NCBI GenBank assembly: GCA_014529385.2
Contig: CM043957.1
Location: 69,577,503-69,641,502, forward strand
Reading direction: 5' to 3'
Origin: Adiantum capillus-veneris
Lineage: Eukaryota > Streptophyta > Polypodiopsida > Polypodiales > Pteridaceae
Length of the DNA: 64,000 nt
Both the position numbers and the translations under genes were made by a program. Of this stretch, positions 44,683 through 57,699 are shown piece after piece. The notes below the pieces were generated by a model, which had not been told where the DNA came from, searched no databases, and was given only the letters and a program-made list of their open reading frames with translations. How positions within the stretch are numbered: position 1 is the first letter of the stretch; each line of letters starts with the position of its first letter.

Positions 44683-44892
44683 GGCATGCATGAAATGCTC
44701 AGCGACTAAGCCATCATGATCATATGCTCTCCCAGTCCTCATCCTGTCAATAGCTTTCTTCACCATCTCAGCGGTGAAAAAAGCACATGTGTGTGGGCAT
44801 GGATTGGGGGGGTTGGGGAGGGGCGGTTGTCCAGGTACTGTGTACAAAGATGATGTGTACTGACCCCAGGTCTCTGTGGAGGAAATAGCAGA

Positions 44893-44920
44893 GGGGGGGG
44901 GGGGGGGGGGGGGGGGGGAC
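44893..44920. repeat. Poly(G) tract
   Basis: About 28 consecutive G within the LINE B RT region; in the sense direction it lengthens a run of proline codons without closing the frame. The length could also be a sequencing or assembly error. Confidence 0.9.
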
Positions 44921-45361
44921 TGCTCATGAAAGAGCTGCCACGCCTCACGCGAGTCTTGACTCAAGAATAGCTGGTATAGATCCTGCTCGAGTTGAGCCAA
45001 AAAAGCCCTCTTCTTCCGCCGCACCAGGCATCGGAAGTCAATCTGTGACTGTTTGTGAGTGATCCCCCAAAAGCACCTCCCTCTGAAGTCTGGCTCTAGT
45101 CTGGCGGCACTCCTCATCGTACTAGCTGTTCTGAGGCATGCTCCCTGATCGGCGGCTCTGCTCAGGCTGGGTGTGTGGGTATGCCTCTGCTGCTGCATCA
45201 TGTAATGTCTGTGTCAGTATAGTAGTTAGTTCCTCCAGAGGTCGCCCCAGGTCCTCAATGCATAGGCGTCTGTAGATCCCGTCCATGTATACAGAATCCG
45301 TCTCCCGTGTGAAGGTGTAGCGAGTAGGGGCTGCTACCCGTGGCCTGTGTGCTACACTGAA

Positions 45362-46168
45362 CTAGAAGGAGACGGTCATCGACACCAGAGCATGATCCAC
45401 TGCCACCCCGACCGGTCTGGGCCCAACTGTGAGATCTTGGATACTAGAGATGAGATTCGGCTGTGCCATGACATAGTCCACTATGTTGGCTCCATGTCTG
45501 TGTGGGAAGCATGTAAAACCTCTCGCAGCAGGAAATCTCTGTAGGCCGTTCAAGATGGCCAATCCAAGTGCGGTGCCCATGTCTATCAGGTGTCGCCCAT
45601 ACTCAGTATATTCCACATCGTGTGATAGTCTGGACAGGCCCGTCTCTACAACATCTAGCCCTCTTAGCATCTCCTCTGAAGTATCATAAAACATTGCCTG
45701 GTGATGGGCAGTCCTAGCATTGAAGTTCCCTAGGATGATAATGTCACCATCCCTAGAGAACTCCCATATGTCATCATCCAAAATAGAGAAAGGGGACTGT
45801 CCTCTGGGTGGTGCATAAACTGATGTACTCGGGGGAAAGTAGCAATTAGCAAGTTAGAGATATTTGCTTGTCTTTGCTTTCAATCTCACCCACATGTACC
45901 TAGCCTGCTCATCCCTGCGGGCTATATGTATGAATGGCTGCAGATCCTCTCTAAATAACACTACCACTCCCCCCGAGCCCCATCCTCTGTGCTCTGAGCG
46001 TGTCTCCTGTCTGTAAGCTGTCTCCCACCTGTATCCACTGATGTGAGGCATGGATTGCCTAGGGGCCTGGTGTGTCTCAGAGTAAAAGATGATGTCTCTT
46101 CCAGTAAAGCTATCCTCAAAAGCACCCACATCAAGACGCATAGATCCATCACAGTTCCAGGCAGCCAC
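45362..46168 (-). pseudogene. LINE B ORF2 endonuclease (EEP type)
   Basis: An apurinic-endonuclease-like nicking domain. It has the N-terminal AAWNCDG, the SETHQ catalytic-glutamate motif, GSGGVVVLFRE, then GNFNAR (GDFN motif with Asp changed to Asn) and a C-terminal DHALVSM. Only one stop (TAA after KTSKYL, near 45854) divides the two open pieces 45854-46168 and 45362-45781. The D-to-N change in GNFN could itself affect catalysis. Confidence 0.88.
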
Positions 46169-46189
46169 TTTGAGTGTGGTCCCATAAGT

Positions 46190-47079
46190 CTCGCACCGTC
46201 ATGTGGATAGTATTACCACTCTTCCATCTCGGTAAAAGGCAATCTTGCCTTTTCCCCTTGCCGCTCTAATCTCCGGCATTACTTCCTTGCATATGAGCGA
46301 TTTGCGAAAGGGTGAGATCATCCCCGAGAAAGATGCCAGTCTCTTTAAGAGTTCGTCTTTTCTTCAAGGACTTCTTCGCTTCCATGGAGGGAAAACGGAG
46401 GATGAGTGCTTTCTTTTGAGGTTTCTCCACTACTTCCATTTTTCTTTATGTTGCCCACTCTCCATGCCCTTGTGTGCGTCGGCTCATGAACCCCCATCAA
46501 GGCTGTGAGTTCTTTTACTTCTTCGTCCACATTGCCTTTGTCTTTAAGACCGCAAATGCTCACATGTAAAGCGCGCACCCTTCTTCTTTGCTCCTCCTCT
46601 AGTGTCTGATTAATGATAGTGGGTGTGGACGTGGGCGTTATCTCCTTGCCTTTTCCTTTCTTGGCCACCTTGATCCATTTCTCGGCTTCATCCGCCTTCT
46701 GTTGAGTTTTGGTAAGAACATCCACCTAAGAAGTCGTCATTTCTTTGTGTTGCTCTTCTCCCTCTTTGATGGCCCGTACTTGCTCCTTGATCGTGTTGAT
46801 TTCTTCGATTACTGAGGGTTGCAATTCGCCCTCTTCCAGTGTGTTTCTTGATCGTGCTTCGGCGAGATCTTTCTTGAGTGACGCAATCTCTTCATCTTGA
46901 GTCGTCACTCGGTCTTCCAGCGTATTTATCTTGCTCTCTTGGATCAGCACGCGTCCTTCGAGCATGTTTATTGTGCCCAAGAGATTGCGGCTCATCTTGG
47001 TAATGGTCTCCATCATTTCCTCTTTGCACTTTTGCATGGCATCCTCTAGGGGGTCGGCTTTATCGTTCAGCTTCCTCAT
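46190..47079 (-). pseudogene. LINE B ORF1 (nucleic-acid-binding protein)
   Basis: Starts with MRKLNDKADPLED at 47079. A coiled coil (EGRVLIQESKINTLEDRV...) is followed by an RRM-like segment with ALHVSICGLKDKGN and HTRAWRVGN. An in-frame TAG at 46726-46728 splits it, and near 46400 it shifts frame, after which the other frame continues (KRRTLKETGIFLGDDLT, GKIAFYRDGRVV) to about 46190, shortly before ORF2. ORF1 protein coats the LINE RNA. Confidence 0.8.
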
Positions 47080-47182
47080 ACTTGATCGTCGTCCGAAATA
47101 GAGTCACTAGAGGCATGTGTGCACCCACACTAGCAGCGGGCACGGTAGCTAGGCGAGTGGGGGAATGCGAGGAGGTATGGCA

Positions 47183-47186
<4 letters not shown>

Positions 47187-47219
<33 letters not shown>
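47187..47219. repeat. (GA)n microsatellite at the LINE B 5' side
   Basis: About 16 GA units located about 105 bp upstream of the ORF1 start. Confidence 0.93.
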
Positions 47220-47221
<2 letters not shown>

Positions 47222-47689
47222 CGTGCTCATGTTTGTCCTGAGAAGTGTACATTTTGTAAGTCATGATGGTCATGCACGAGCCTATGTAATTACCCTCTTC
47301 ATTGTGCATTAGCTAGAGCATAAGCTTAGTACTACATGCCATTATATAACAGTTATTTTGCTTTAGAGTAGCATTTTTTGGTCAGCTTATAGGATACAAG
47401 ATAGTGATGGTTGGGTCACTTGTTGACCAAAATTTGCGGATCAGTGTTAAGAGGCAAAGTTGAGTTCATCAGCAAAGAGAGCAAGGCTTAAAGCCCGAGC
47501 ATAGGCAAGATTTTGACGACAGTTCTATACTACGGATTCTATTTTTTTTTGGGGACACTCGTAGAGCAAGTGCGGGCTCAGGGTCAATGCTTATGTTGCT
47601 ACTTTATGGATTCCTGCAAATAATTTGATACAGTCTCACTACAGATATTGTTTCAAAGATTTTAGAAGAATGGAGTACTATCTGACATG

Positions 47690-48420
47690 ATATGGTGATT
47701 TGTGTGAGGGTGTGGTTGCACTAGTGCATTGTCCACGAGGTTGGTCAGCAGAGGTGGATAGTATGGCAGGGGTGAAGAAAGGTTGCCTACTCTCTCCCAC
47801 ACTATTTGGACTATGCATCAATGAGATTGAGTCTTTTATGGGCAGAGGAGGTAGGGGGTATATTTCTTAAAAGGGATGTCTGATATCTATCTTGCTCTAT
47901 GATGTTGTCATAGTCGATTTTTCATGACGCAAGCACTGCAGGCTAGATTGACATGGGGGGTATGCCGCATTAGCAACTTTAGAGGGAGTGCTATCAGTCC
48001 CATTTTCAGTAGCATGTCACCAAGGGGTGGTTGTTTTATTCTTTGATCGCATCAAGTACAGCTCCAATATGGCCCCAGGATTGTCACATGACGAGTGAAG
48101 CAGATAGAGAGGCCTCAAGTTATTGTGTTGTCCAGGAGCAAACCCTTGTTACCACATGACATAGTACGAGCTGAGTTTGGTGCTCACTCCATTGTGAGTG
48201 AGGTACTCTTTTAGATAGTTGGGGTTTACTCATTAAGTTAGTGAGATGAATAGAGATAGAGACATGATAACTATGATGGCTTGGGAGGCTTCTCAAGCAT
48301 TGTCTTCGCAGGGGAGAAGACACACATGGTATGCTACAATAGAGAGATGGTTTGTCCAACAGGACTAGAGCCACTACCACCATTTTAGTAGGATTTACAC
48401 GCACTGCATATACAATTGTA
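47690..48420 (+). pseudogene. LINE C fragment (RT and downstream), plus strand
   Basis: Translation of 47755-47930 gives VDSMAGVKKGCLLSPTLFG, CINEIESFM and ILLYDVVIVD, the RT motifs QGCPLSPTLFG and YADDVV in degraded form. About 48100-48330 continues with RQIERPQ, LLPHDIVRAEFGAH and IVSEVLF, the region corresponding to LINE B's MEKPLVS...IIRAELAAP. It is the same family as LINE B, opposite strand, heavily mutated. Confidence 0.8.
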
Positions 48421-48710
48421 TAACTCAACCGGGTTAGTAGATGCAGGATTATGTGAGCCAGACATGCGTAGACCCATCGTCTCCGTTGCCCACAAAGATG
48501 GAGAGTTCTACAGAGAGCATTTTCCTAGATTTTTTGCCAAAGTCGATTGTAAGCAAAGTATGATGGTAGTCAATTCAACAAGAATTCACTATGACTCCTT
48601 CTAAGTGCCCTAAAGGTCTTTCCACATGTCTATTTGCAAGCTGAATACTTATCCATATTTTTTAATAGCTAGTTTAGCCCGAGGTTCCTAAATATTTTTG
48701 GTTGCTATGG

Positions 48711-49061
48711 CTACCCTGTAGCTCCATTGTCAAGTATGGTAGAGGTTTTAACATTAGCATACCCAATTGATAGGGTGGTGTTTCCATCCTTACCCTGACA
48801 GTAATCTTCTACTTCATTAATGGGGGCTTGACGTTCTTGAATCTCTTCAACCTGTTCAAAGGTCAACCTAGTTATTCCTATCTGTGCTAAGTTTTCATCA
48901 AGATTTGATTGCCGCAGCTTCAATGATTCACTCAGATTCAGCATGCAATGGATTGTTGTGGATAAAAATGGCATTAAGTTCTTGGTATCCCATATCTCCT
49001 TAGGAGAGCTTAGCTTCTCCATACCCTTTTGTGTTTTAATGTCTTTCCTACCTTGAGACAT
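48711..49061 (-). pseudogene. Gag-protease remnant of the Y type
   Basis: A 116-codon frame whose end (INEVEDYCQGKDGNTTL, then TSTILDNGATG) lines up with Y's INELRQYFEGDESNATL and ILDGGAG. It is therefore the start of a retropepsin with a DNG motif. Sequence left of it is too decayed to follow. Confidence 0.65.
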
Positions 49062-49242
49062 GCTTGATGAGTTTTAAGGGTTGCCTAGATAGGTTCCATA
49101 ACTTTGTCAACCAACACAAACTTCATTGATGACTCAACTATGGCAGGTGAAGGTGATATGGGAGCTTGTGTTGCCTTTTTTTATAGCTTCTTTTGCTTAC
49201 TATTTGGCAGAGATGATAGAATGTGTATAGAGGGAGAAATTT

Positions 49243-49245
<3 letters not shown>

Positions 49246-49292
<47 letters not shown>
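49246..49292. repeat. (GA)n microsatellite
   Basis: About 23 GA units. Confidence 0.95.
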
Positions 49293-49298
<6 letters not shown>

Positions 49299-49861
49299 AG
49301 GGGAGAGAGCTATGGAGTTGAGTAGGGAGAGAGAGGGATATAGAGATGGAAGTAAAGAGAAAGTGACAGTAGCTTGGGAGAGACTGAGATTGTGGATGTA
49401 GAAGAGGTGGTGGTATGGGATCGTATCCATAGCAAAGGGGGTGCAAGCACGAGGGAGAGGCGAGTATAGTTTATCTTGATGGGAATAAAGCAAGTACAGG
49501 TGGCAGTTTATGGGCATAAAGGTATTATGATAATGCCAAAAGTTGAGTTGGTTGGAAGCAATGGGTCAGGTGAAGAGCATTATATGCTCCAAGGTGGTAT
49601 CTAAATGAAAATTTGATCCAATTTTCAACTTCTGTGAGTCTTGTTTGCTCCGAAGATTTCTCGCAACATCTATGTTTTGATGGTGGGAGAGGTGCCTCCA
49701 CTGTCTACAAAGGCTTTGTGGGCCAACACACCTTGCACCTTGTAAGTATAGGTTCTCTATTGGTGCTCAAGAGTGAATGTTGGAGCTTACAGAAAGTTCA
49801 GTGTGGTGGCATTTCCTCTACCAAAAAATTTGCTCACATCAAATTGTATCCTTGGAGAATG

Positions 49862-50040
49862 CATGCCATCTCAACAAGTCTATGCCATCTCAACAAGTGA
49901 GGGAACATGTAGGTATTAATTTGGATTCAACAAGTCTATGCCATCTCAACAAGTGAGGGAACATGTAGGTATTAATTTGGAGGGAACGTGTCTATGCCAT
50001 CTCAACAAGTGAGGGAACATGTAGGTATTAATTTGGATTC
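49862..50040. repeat. Tandem repeat of about 60-70 bp
   Basis: Three copies of TCTATGCCATCTCAACAAGTGAGGGAACATGTAGGTATTAATTTGGA, separated by short variable linkers (TTCAACAAG or GGGAACGTG), plus a partial copy on the left. Confidence 0.93.
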
Positions 50041-53000
50041 AAAATTGTCAACTAGAGACCAAGAAGTGTTTGTAAATGTGACACCAATAGAAGTTATCAT
50101 TTGCAACCTCCCAAAAAGGTTCAACCCTTAGTGAGGGAGAGAAGCAATGAGTTTAGCATCATACTAGTTGCACTTCATACGAACCCAAGATCATTGAAGC
50201 GCATTCAAGCTTCCACCAATGTTTGATACAATGCCTACTACCATGGATGGCATAGAAGGGGTGCATTGAAGGGGTGCTAATATTTTATCTTAGGTAAATT
50301 ACTTGAGAAACCAACGAGTGAGGGATCATCTATTAAAAGGAGGGAGATTCCATTGAAGCCTTCAAAAAACCGAGGTGCCTCTACTATCAAAGCCCGTCGG
50401 TGATGCGAAGCATATTCCATGTCACATGTTTTATATGTTGACAGCACGTGGTTCTCAAGGTTGATGCTACAAAGAGGCTTTCGTTTCCATGACATATAGA
50501 AAATCATGTCAAATGAAACATTGCAAACCATGATAACTAAAGAAGACGGTTTTATGTGTTAAGTTGTCTATGGTTGGGCGAGGATTTGAACGATCTCTTT
50601 ACTTGATCTTGTTGGGAGAATGAAGAGGACAAATAAAGGTGACCTTAGTCATTCTTGAATTTGCTTCAATCATCTGCATAAAACAAAAGGTGAACAACAA
50701 TGGATGCCCATGTGTACGATCAAAGATTTGCGGTTCGTCGAACATAGCTTTCTTATTATGAGGATGTCGCATGTGGGTATTTGAAAGCTTGAATTTTGCA
50801 CTTGTTGGAGTAGCATGCATGACCTTATGACAATAAAAATCTACAAAAGGAAAGAGGAGGACACCCCACACAAGTTTTGGTTTGGAACAATCTTAAAATG
50901 ATTGTGGTGACCAATGAAGGAGTGCCACATTGCTCTATAGGTTTCATGGTGAAGAAGCTGAAGCAAATAAGTGGACCATTGGGTTTGTATACATCAAAGG
51001 TCTTGACAAGGTAATGGAGGGATGGGAAGTTGTACCTATTCCACTGGGAGAAAATCCAACAAATCACATCCAAAGGTATGTTATCATTACTCATCAAGAG
51101 GAGCACAAATAGTCACACAGACTATGGTGGTGCACCAAAACAATGGAGGAAGTCTAGCGTAAATGTTATATTGTTTTACAAGCATGGTGGGCCAACAAAA
51201 AGGTGCATGATGCAAGTTGTTGATGAATTATTGACTAAGTTGGGAGCACCTATGGTACCCATATTGTCAAAGATAGGTAATAGAGGTATGTTATTGTGTT
51301 AGAAAGCATGGTGCTTGCAAAATCCTTAGTTGTGGTTTCAAATAATGTCTATGTGAACTTTGTGGAGGTGAAAGATGATTTTGAGGTTCAAGAATGAATT
51401 TATGTGAGAGAGCATGCATCCTTGCTTACAAGAGAGGGCCATTACCCAAAATATGGTTGTATGAGGACACCCTCTTTAATGTGAGCCAAACCTTTTGCAA
51501 TAGTAAAAAATATGGTTGTATGAGGACACCCTCTTTAATGCCTTCTTCAATAATAAAAAAGAATGGAATTCATTAAGTAAATGCATTCAGTCACAACCTT
51601 GCTCGACTAGGCTAAAGGAGCAAGTGTGCTCGCACTTGAGCTTGACTCAAAACACCAGGTCGAGCCAACAAGGTGGTGAATGATGCATTGCTCAGTAGTG
51701 GACTCCTTCAACAACATGAGTTCTTTGCAACAACATCACAATGAGCTAGAGAAAGGAGACAAACCTAACAACGGAGGAAGTGTAATCACTACATACCATA
51801 GTGTTTCACTTGGCATTGAAGGAAATAACGAAGGATGCGTGCGTCTACAAGCATGTGCTTAGAAGTAAACAAGCGGATCAACTTGGAAGTATCCGTTTTT
51901 GATGGTACTAATGGAAATGGATGTGATCAAGAAGGGAATGCATGAGGCTTTCATCTTGGAAACAAAGAATTTAAACCTTTGCAGTGAGATGTATAGAATC
52001 ACCATATCCAAAAATCCAAGCTTCACACGCAAGGACTTTCAACATAAGATTGGGGAGGGTTTTGACTTATGTCTCATGCAAACATGTGTAATATATTTCA
52101 AAGGGTTCTTGGAATAGACATGGCATTTTCATCCATCGTCTTACAACTCGACACATCATGTCAAAACCCAACATAGTTGGATTCTGACATGTGTAAAATA
52201 TTTCAAAGGGTTCTTGGAATAGACAAGAATCATAGCATTCCACTGTCTTACAACTCGGCACATCATGTCAGAACCCAACATAGTTAGTTGTAGAAAACCT
52301 ATGTATAAGCTCTCCATTGTAACTGAAGACTCCGTTGGAGCTTGACATGTATAGATGTAGCATTTGATGGATTTATTCCAAGTTTGATTTGACATTATCA
52401 TAATTTGTAAAAATAAATGACATTGTTTCCAATGTGCTACAAAGGATGGCTGGAATGCATGTATTAGTTACCATGTGAAGTCTAAGCATTACAACACGTC
52501 TTTTTTTAAAAGGATTTGACAATAGATTTGAGAAATATTGCTCTTTCAATCCAAGCACTTTTGAAGCAATGCAAATGATCATTCAATATCCCAATCTTGG
52601 CAAGCCATCAAGCTTGTCTCGTTTGCTTATGCAGGCCACAGATCAGGAGACCCTAACCACAGGGTCCTAGCTAGACATGAATAGTGAGCATGTCACTACG
52701 TTGTGGAGGGCCTATAGTATCATCGACGACAACAAAAAATTTGTGTTGTGTGATATGTAGCAAAATGAAGTGGACAAGTGCATGCAAGCTATCCTAGCCA
52801 ACTCCAACAAAGACAAATCCAAGGAGGAGGAGGATTTCAAGATCCTTGGTCATTAATGGTTAGACCAACACAAGACCTATAAAAAAAGATACAGTGCTAT
52901 TACTCTCCTTTCCAAGTGTTAGAAAGAAACTATTACAAGTACCACTAATGCTGGATTCTAAGTTTCAAGTGTTCTATAGACAAGGGTAAAGCTAAAGTGG

Positions 53001-54470
53001 ACCCTCCAATAACTAGCATAAAAGATGAGACATCATATGCTTCTACATCTAAGAACCCTGATGGATCAGCTCCCTCAAGCGATTCTAGCTTTCAAAAGTC
53101 TCAATCAATCACTAACCCAAACAAAAACTCAATGGAGCAACCCAAAAGAGCAAATACTCATTAAAGCATGAGAAATTCAAGAAAGTGTTTGTTGCATGTG
53201 GATTGTAGATTGGAGATCAACGCAAAAAAACAAATACATGGGATGGATAGCTTTGCGGTACAGTTTGAAAGAACAAAATTGCTGCAAAGGTAATAGATGT
53301 GTATGGGTAACAAATTGAAGATCACAAATTAAAAAGTGTAATCGAGACCCTCCCAAAGCAGAAGGCCAACTGGTTATCAACCTCGACAACATTCCAAGAT
53401 ACCTGAGAAGAGGCAATACAAAAGCACAACACTGAATGCTGCTACAACCTTCTGCTATCCTCAAGAAAGTACAGTACAAAGGTGGATTCCAAAGAATCTT
53501 CTTCTTGCACAAGGATTCTATAGAGGATATACGAGAATTTGGCCACCAGTCAACCAAGTGTCCAACTGCACCTGCATATAAGCTGCATGAACTTCTCAAG
53601 AGCTAAACAAGATCTTGCTCTTGATAAAGTCATTGAAGAAGCTACAAAGGTAATATGAGGATTTGGATTTCAAAGTCTTCTAATGCTCTTAGTCAAAAGT
53701 CAAATGCCAACAGTCAACAAAGGCCTACAACAACATCAAAGGCTCCTTATAACATGCCTTATCGGAGAATCAAATGGATAATGGAGTCTTCATAGTCAAA
53801 GAAGGGCAACCCAACCAACATAGCTACAGATTCCAAGGTGATTAAACAGGTAAAAGAAACCTTCAATGCTAACTTGGTCCTTCAATAATCCACTCTTTGA
53901 GGATTCAAGCTTACTTGTACTAGAAGAAATGTTTATGGTAAGTAAAAGAATGTAAAAAATGCAAAGCTATACATAATCTGAGAGGTAGAGAGCAAGAGAA
54001 AGAGCAATGAAGAGCACATGCAAGTGCACCTCCTAGAGCAGAGTGCTACATGCACAGAGAGAGGAGAGGTCTAAGAGGAAAAGAAAAACACAGAACACTA
54101 GGTACAATTTCCCCCCGTGCAAAAGTAAGCATTTTCCTTTTGCGTGTATTTATTTCTAGATTTTTTGAATGCTCACAATGATTACAAAATGTTCGCTAGA
54201 CATAAGTAGCTCATAAAGAGCTCTTTAATATTAAAATATCAAAGAACTTGCTATCCTTTTGCAAAGACCATACACCAAGCATGCCTCTTCCATCTATTAG
54301 CTGTAATAAATAGATATTTTGTCATTTCCATTACAAAATTCACGACCATGGGTAGATATCCTCATGCCATGACATCATACTTGAGTCCATATTAACTCGC
54401 TTCGATCATGCCTTCATCCATAGCCCTTGTTCACATCCCTAGTAGAGATGATGTGAGTTTGCATATTTTA
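50041..54470. other. Unassigned region
   Basis: Short frames only. 50600-51110 (minus) and 50930-52120 (plus) hold several frames of 60-95 codons that look like eroded coding sequence but match no family I know. 52150-52290 contains a direct repeat around TTTCAAAGGGTTCTTGGAATAGACA (52098 and 52201). 51450-51540 holds a repeated AAATATGGTTGTATGAGGACACCCTC. A Lys/Ser-rich translation at 52975-53165 could be a gag linker. Confidence 0.4.
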
Positions 54471-54479
54471 ACAACCACT

Positions 54480-54636
54480 TCTTTATGTTTTGCATCCATC
54501 CCATTCTCAAGATCTAGCTTTTATGCATCTTTTGAACTTTTTTCTTGCTTCCCATGTAATTGTAGGAAGTTGTTGCTAGGGGTTTTGAATTTATCATGTG
54601 CTCCACAACCCTTTCCATACCCATAATCTCAATTGG

Positions 54637-54640
<4 letters not shown>
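54480..54640 (-). pseudogene. LINE-related repeat fragment
   Basis: Nucleotide match to 62325-62500 (shared TTTTATG, GAACTTTTTT.CTTGCTTCCCATG and CTCCACAACCCTTTCCAT). The minus-strand translation has IMGMERVVEHMI, part of a LINE region after the RT. The adjoining (GA)n differs from the other copy. Confidence 0.6.

Positions 54641-54694
<54 letters not shown>
54638..54694. repeat. (GA)n microsatellite
   Basis: About 28 GA units. Confidence 0.95.
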
Positions 54695-54697
<3 letters not shown>

Positions 54698-54699
54698 AG

Positions 54700-57690
54700 A
54701 CATTTTTTTAAAATTAAAAAAGAAATCATAATTTTTTAGATCTTAATCTGCAGTCCTTTCCTTTGAAAGCATCACTTGAAATTTTACCTGCTCTTCATGC
54801 TTTTGGATGCTAAGAATACTAGCCATTTCCCTTGACTTGTAGCCATACCTAGGATTTCTTTGCTATCCTGCATGCATGGAGTAATCTTGAGTATTCTTTG
54901 GATGTTGTCTGATACCATATTGCAGTATGATTTTTTATTAAGTAGAGCAACGCATATGACACTTGATCCAATTGTTTTATTGAGTACTATGGAAATTATG
55001 GTTGGTGGCTCTATTGAGGATGCATGTCTTGCTTTTGTCATGGTTTCATCGTGATCTAGTTGGGTATCTAGGGAAGGTGGTTCAAGGCTTTGTTTTCCAC
55101 TAGGACTTATATATATCGACTCAGTTAGCAGTGAGTGACAGACCTTGGGACTTCTAGTTGCCCCCTAGTGTTTTGTAGCCTTGATTTCCCTTACCTCTTG
55201 TATCAATAACAATTGTTTTTTAGTGGCTTTTGTGGTTTCTACCTCCTACTGTTTAACAACACTTATGGTTACTTGATTTATGTTAGGTGGAGTAAAAACA
55301 TCTTCATAAGCTCTATCTTGGTATCGATTTCCACCTATACTATATTTGAGGAATTTTTGTCCTCTTCTGCTAGTGATCTCAGGTTCTCTCCATTCTTGGT
55401 TATCTTTGAAGATTGCATCTCTTGTGAACACTATAGCTCTAAAACTTCCTGAGCCAGTGGTATTCTGAAAACAATGTCATCATGTACATCTTTTACTATC
55501 ATTACATGAAATTGAGCTTCAAGGATCTGCAAATCTGTTTGAATGGTGGTGGAAATGATTTCCTAGCATTCTACTCGTTTGTGTCCAGACACGCTGTCAG
55601 GAGTTTTTTTGAGCAAGGGATTGTGCATATGTACATACACATGCATGGTGCATCGAATAAAGGATTACCCAATTTCCATAGCCAGGTGGTTACGTGGGGC
55701 CCACATGTGTACAGGTAGGACAAGGTGTACATAGTGCATCGATTTTCACTATTACCAGTACCATTGTGTTTTTTCTACAATAAGGAGGAGTTGGTAGCGC
55801 GTAAAACTTCTTGAGGAAGTTATCCGCGGGCCGACGACATGAGGTAAGCAGGTGCGTCAGATGGCATCTAGTGGCGTCAGGAGGGCGAACGAGGTCAATA
55901 TTTGCACGCGGATGAGGACGGACACAACGTGGGTGTTTTCTTGTGAGAGTTATGCAGAAAGTTCATCATTAGGACCACTTTTTGGGGCCACTTCACGTGG
56001 TTGCGAGACGCATTATTGAAAAGAAATGAGGGCCAGGTGTGCGGATGATGCAAAAAGGTGACAACTATGCACTGCGAGGTCAGTTTTTGGCCTGTTCGGG
56101 GTCCGTTTGAGGTCATCTAAAAGGCCAAGGGTGCCCAACTAAAAAAGCTAAGTGTGGGAACTGAAAAAACTGAAAAAAGACCAGAAAAAAACGTGGAGAA
56201 GAGAGGAGGAACAGCCGCAGGTGTGTTTTTGCTCATTTTGGAGCCTGTTTTGGCCGTAAACTGCTCATCCGAGGTCGGATTTGAGCACTTTGACATTGTA
56301 GACTGGGGTTTTGGGCCGTTCCGGACGCAATGGCGCTGTCCATTTTGCCAAATTCCTCACTCTTTTCCTGCTGTTTTTCTGTGTAAGTTTCTCCTATGAG
56401 CGAAGTTTCTGCTCTAGTTTGTGATTGTATCTGGCTTATTTTACCCATATTGTGTGAGCTATTTGCCCCATTGGTGTTGGCCCAAGCTCAATTGTATCTA
56501 AACATAAGAAATTCTCCTCTTTTGAGCTGAGTTTTTTGGGTGTGTGTGTGTCTGTGTGGAGTGGGCAAGTGGATAGTCTCTCTCCTCTCACTCCAGAGGT
56601 GTGTTCCCTGTCTCGGCCAGGTGTGTTGTCTAAGCCGAGTGGTGCCCCATAGTGTGTGTGTGTATCTTCCCAAGAGTGTGTGTCGGGTCGTTATAGAGGC
56701 GCTGTGTGTGTTTTCATCCCGCTCACAATGCTAATGAATTTTGGAGCATAATCTAGTTGCGATCGGCCACATTTTTGCCAAGTGCAAAAACACATGAGGT
56801 TCTTGTCTAGTTGAAATTCTAGCTTGCTTCTCTTGACAAATTATCTCCATATTGACAAATGATGTTGCACTTGATCTTCTCAAGATTTTGTTTGTACCGA
56901 TTGATTTTGTTGTGGTTCTTTTGTGTGGTTGAACTTTTTTGTAACTTCCTTGCTTTGACCACCTGCTACAATAGATGTTGGCTCACTTGGTTGCGATACT
57001 GCACCTTTTGCTTGCAATTGTTGCGCATTATCTACCTACATTTGATAACTTTTGATCTTAAAAAATCCATTGTACTTTAGAGCAGAATTGATCTCTTGGA
57101 AGGAGATTTTGGCGTTGACCTTTGGGTAGCTTTCTGAGCTCTAGCTTTTGCCAATTTTGAGCTATCTGAAACTTGTTTTAACAACTTGAGGTTATGCACC
57201 AACTTGGAAAAATCTTTGCTTTCCACTTTTCATTTGTAGGGATTTGTACAAGGTCATGAACTTGCTGGTATTTGTTACCATCTGCATCTCGATATGCATA
57301 TGTAAGCTTGGTTACATGCAATTGCTTGAACATTGTTGGGTTGGTCGACTTTTGACTTTGACTTTTAGAAGTCAACTAAGACCTTAGTCCTTGATGATCT
57401 TCACACAGAGATCTATCGCCAAATTCCAATTGAATCTTGGTCAATAGGTAGCTTCTAACAACCATTTGGTCTAGTAATGGCTTCACTTTGAAAAGGTTTG
57501 GCTAGAAGATCTAGGGCTTCTAACTGACATTGTTATTCGGGGTACAAGAGTTGAACTTGATGGAGTTGTAGTTCCCCCCTTCCTAGGGTGATTACTAATG
57601 CTTTCTCCATGAGCAAGGCTCAAGAATGTTTGCTCAAATTTGAACTGAGTTTTTGGGGTTGTGACAGTATGTTGTGTTTTGCTTAAATTG
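54700..57690. other. Unassigned region
   Basis: No supported gene. 55755-56740 is richer in G and C than its surroundings, with (GT)-rich patches at 56537-56560 and 56650-56670; an LTR is possible but no ends were found. 56860-57080 is T-rich with no recognisable product. Confidence 0.4.
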
Positions 57691-57699
57691 CATTATCCT

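Larger units (their letters stand above)
43659..45201 (-). pseudogene. LINE B ORF2 reverse transcriptase
   Basis: Two overlapping frames (44365-45201 and 43659-44414) that together cover the RT. Motifs in order: AYDHDGLVAEHF, LSTIVPIFKSGDPMEPGNYR, QAGFRRGFSTLDHI, YCSFVDFRKAFDKVPR, GVKQGCPLSPTLFGMYVDE and the catalytic YADD (43983-43994). A frameshift near 44400 and a missing stretch before 43659 break the protein. Two local expansions add residues: a 45-bp tandem duplication and a C-tract (in sense direction) of about 27 bases that encodes a proline run. Confidence 0.92.

Noticed and set aside
49862-50040. Repeat array considered as CRISPR-like
   Set aside because: Few copies, irregular linkers, eukaryotic context; a plain tandem repeat.
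53177-53599. 140-codon minus-strand frame
   Set aside because: No recognisable domain; the plus strand looks equally like degraded coding sequence, so neither is supported.
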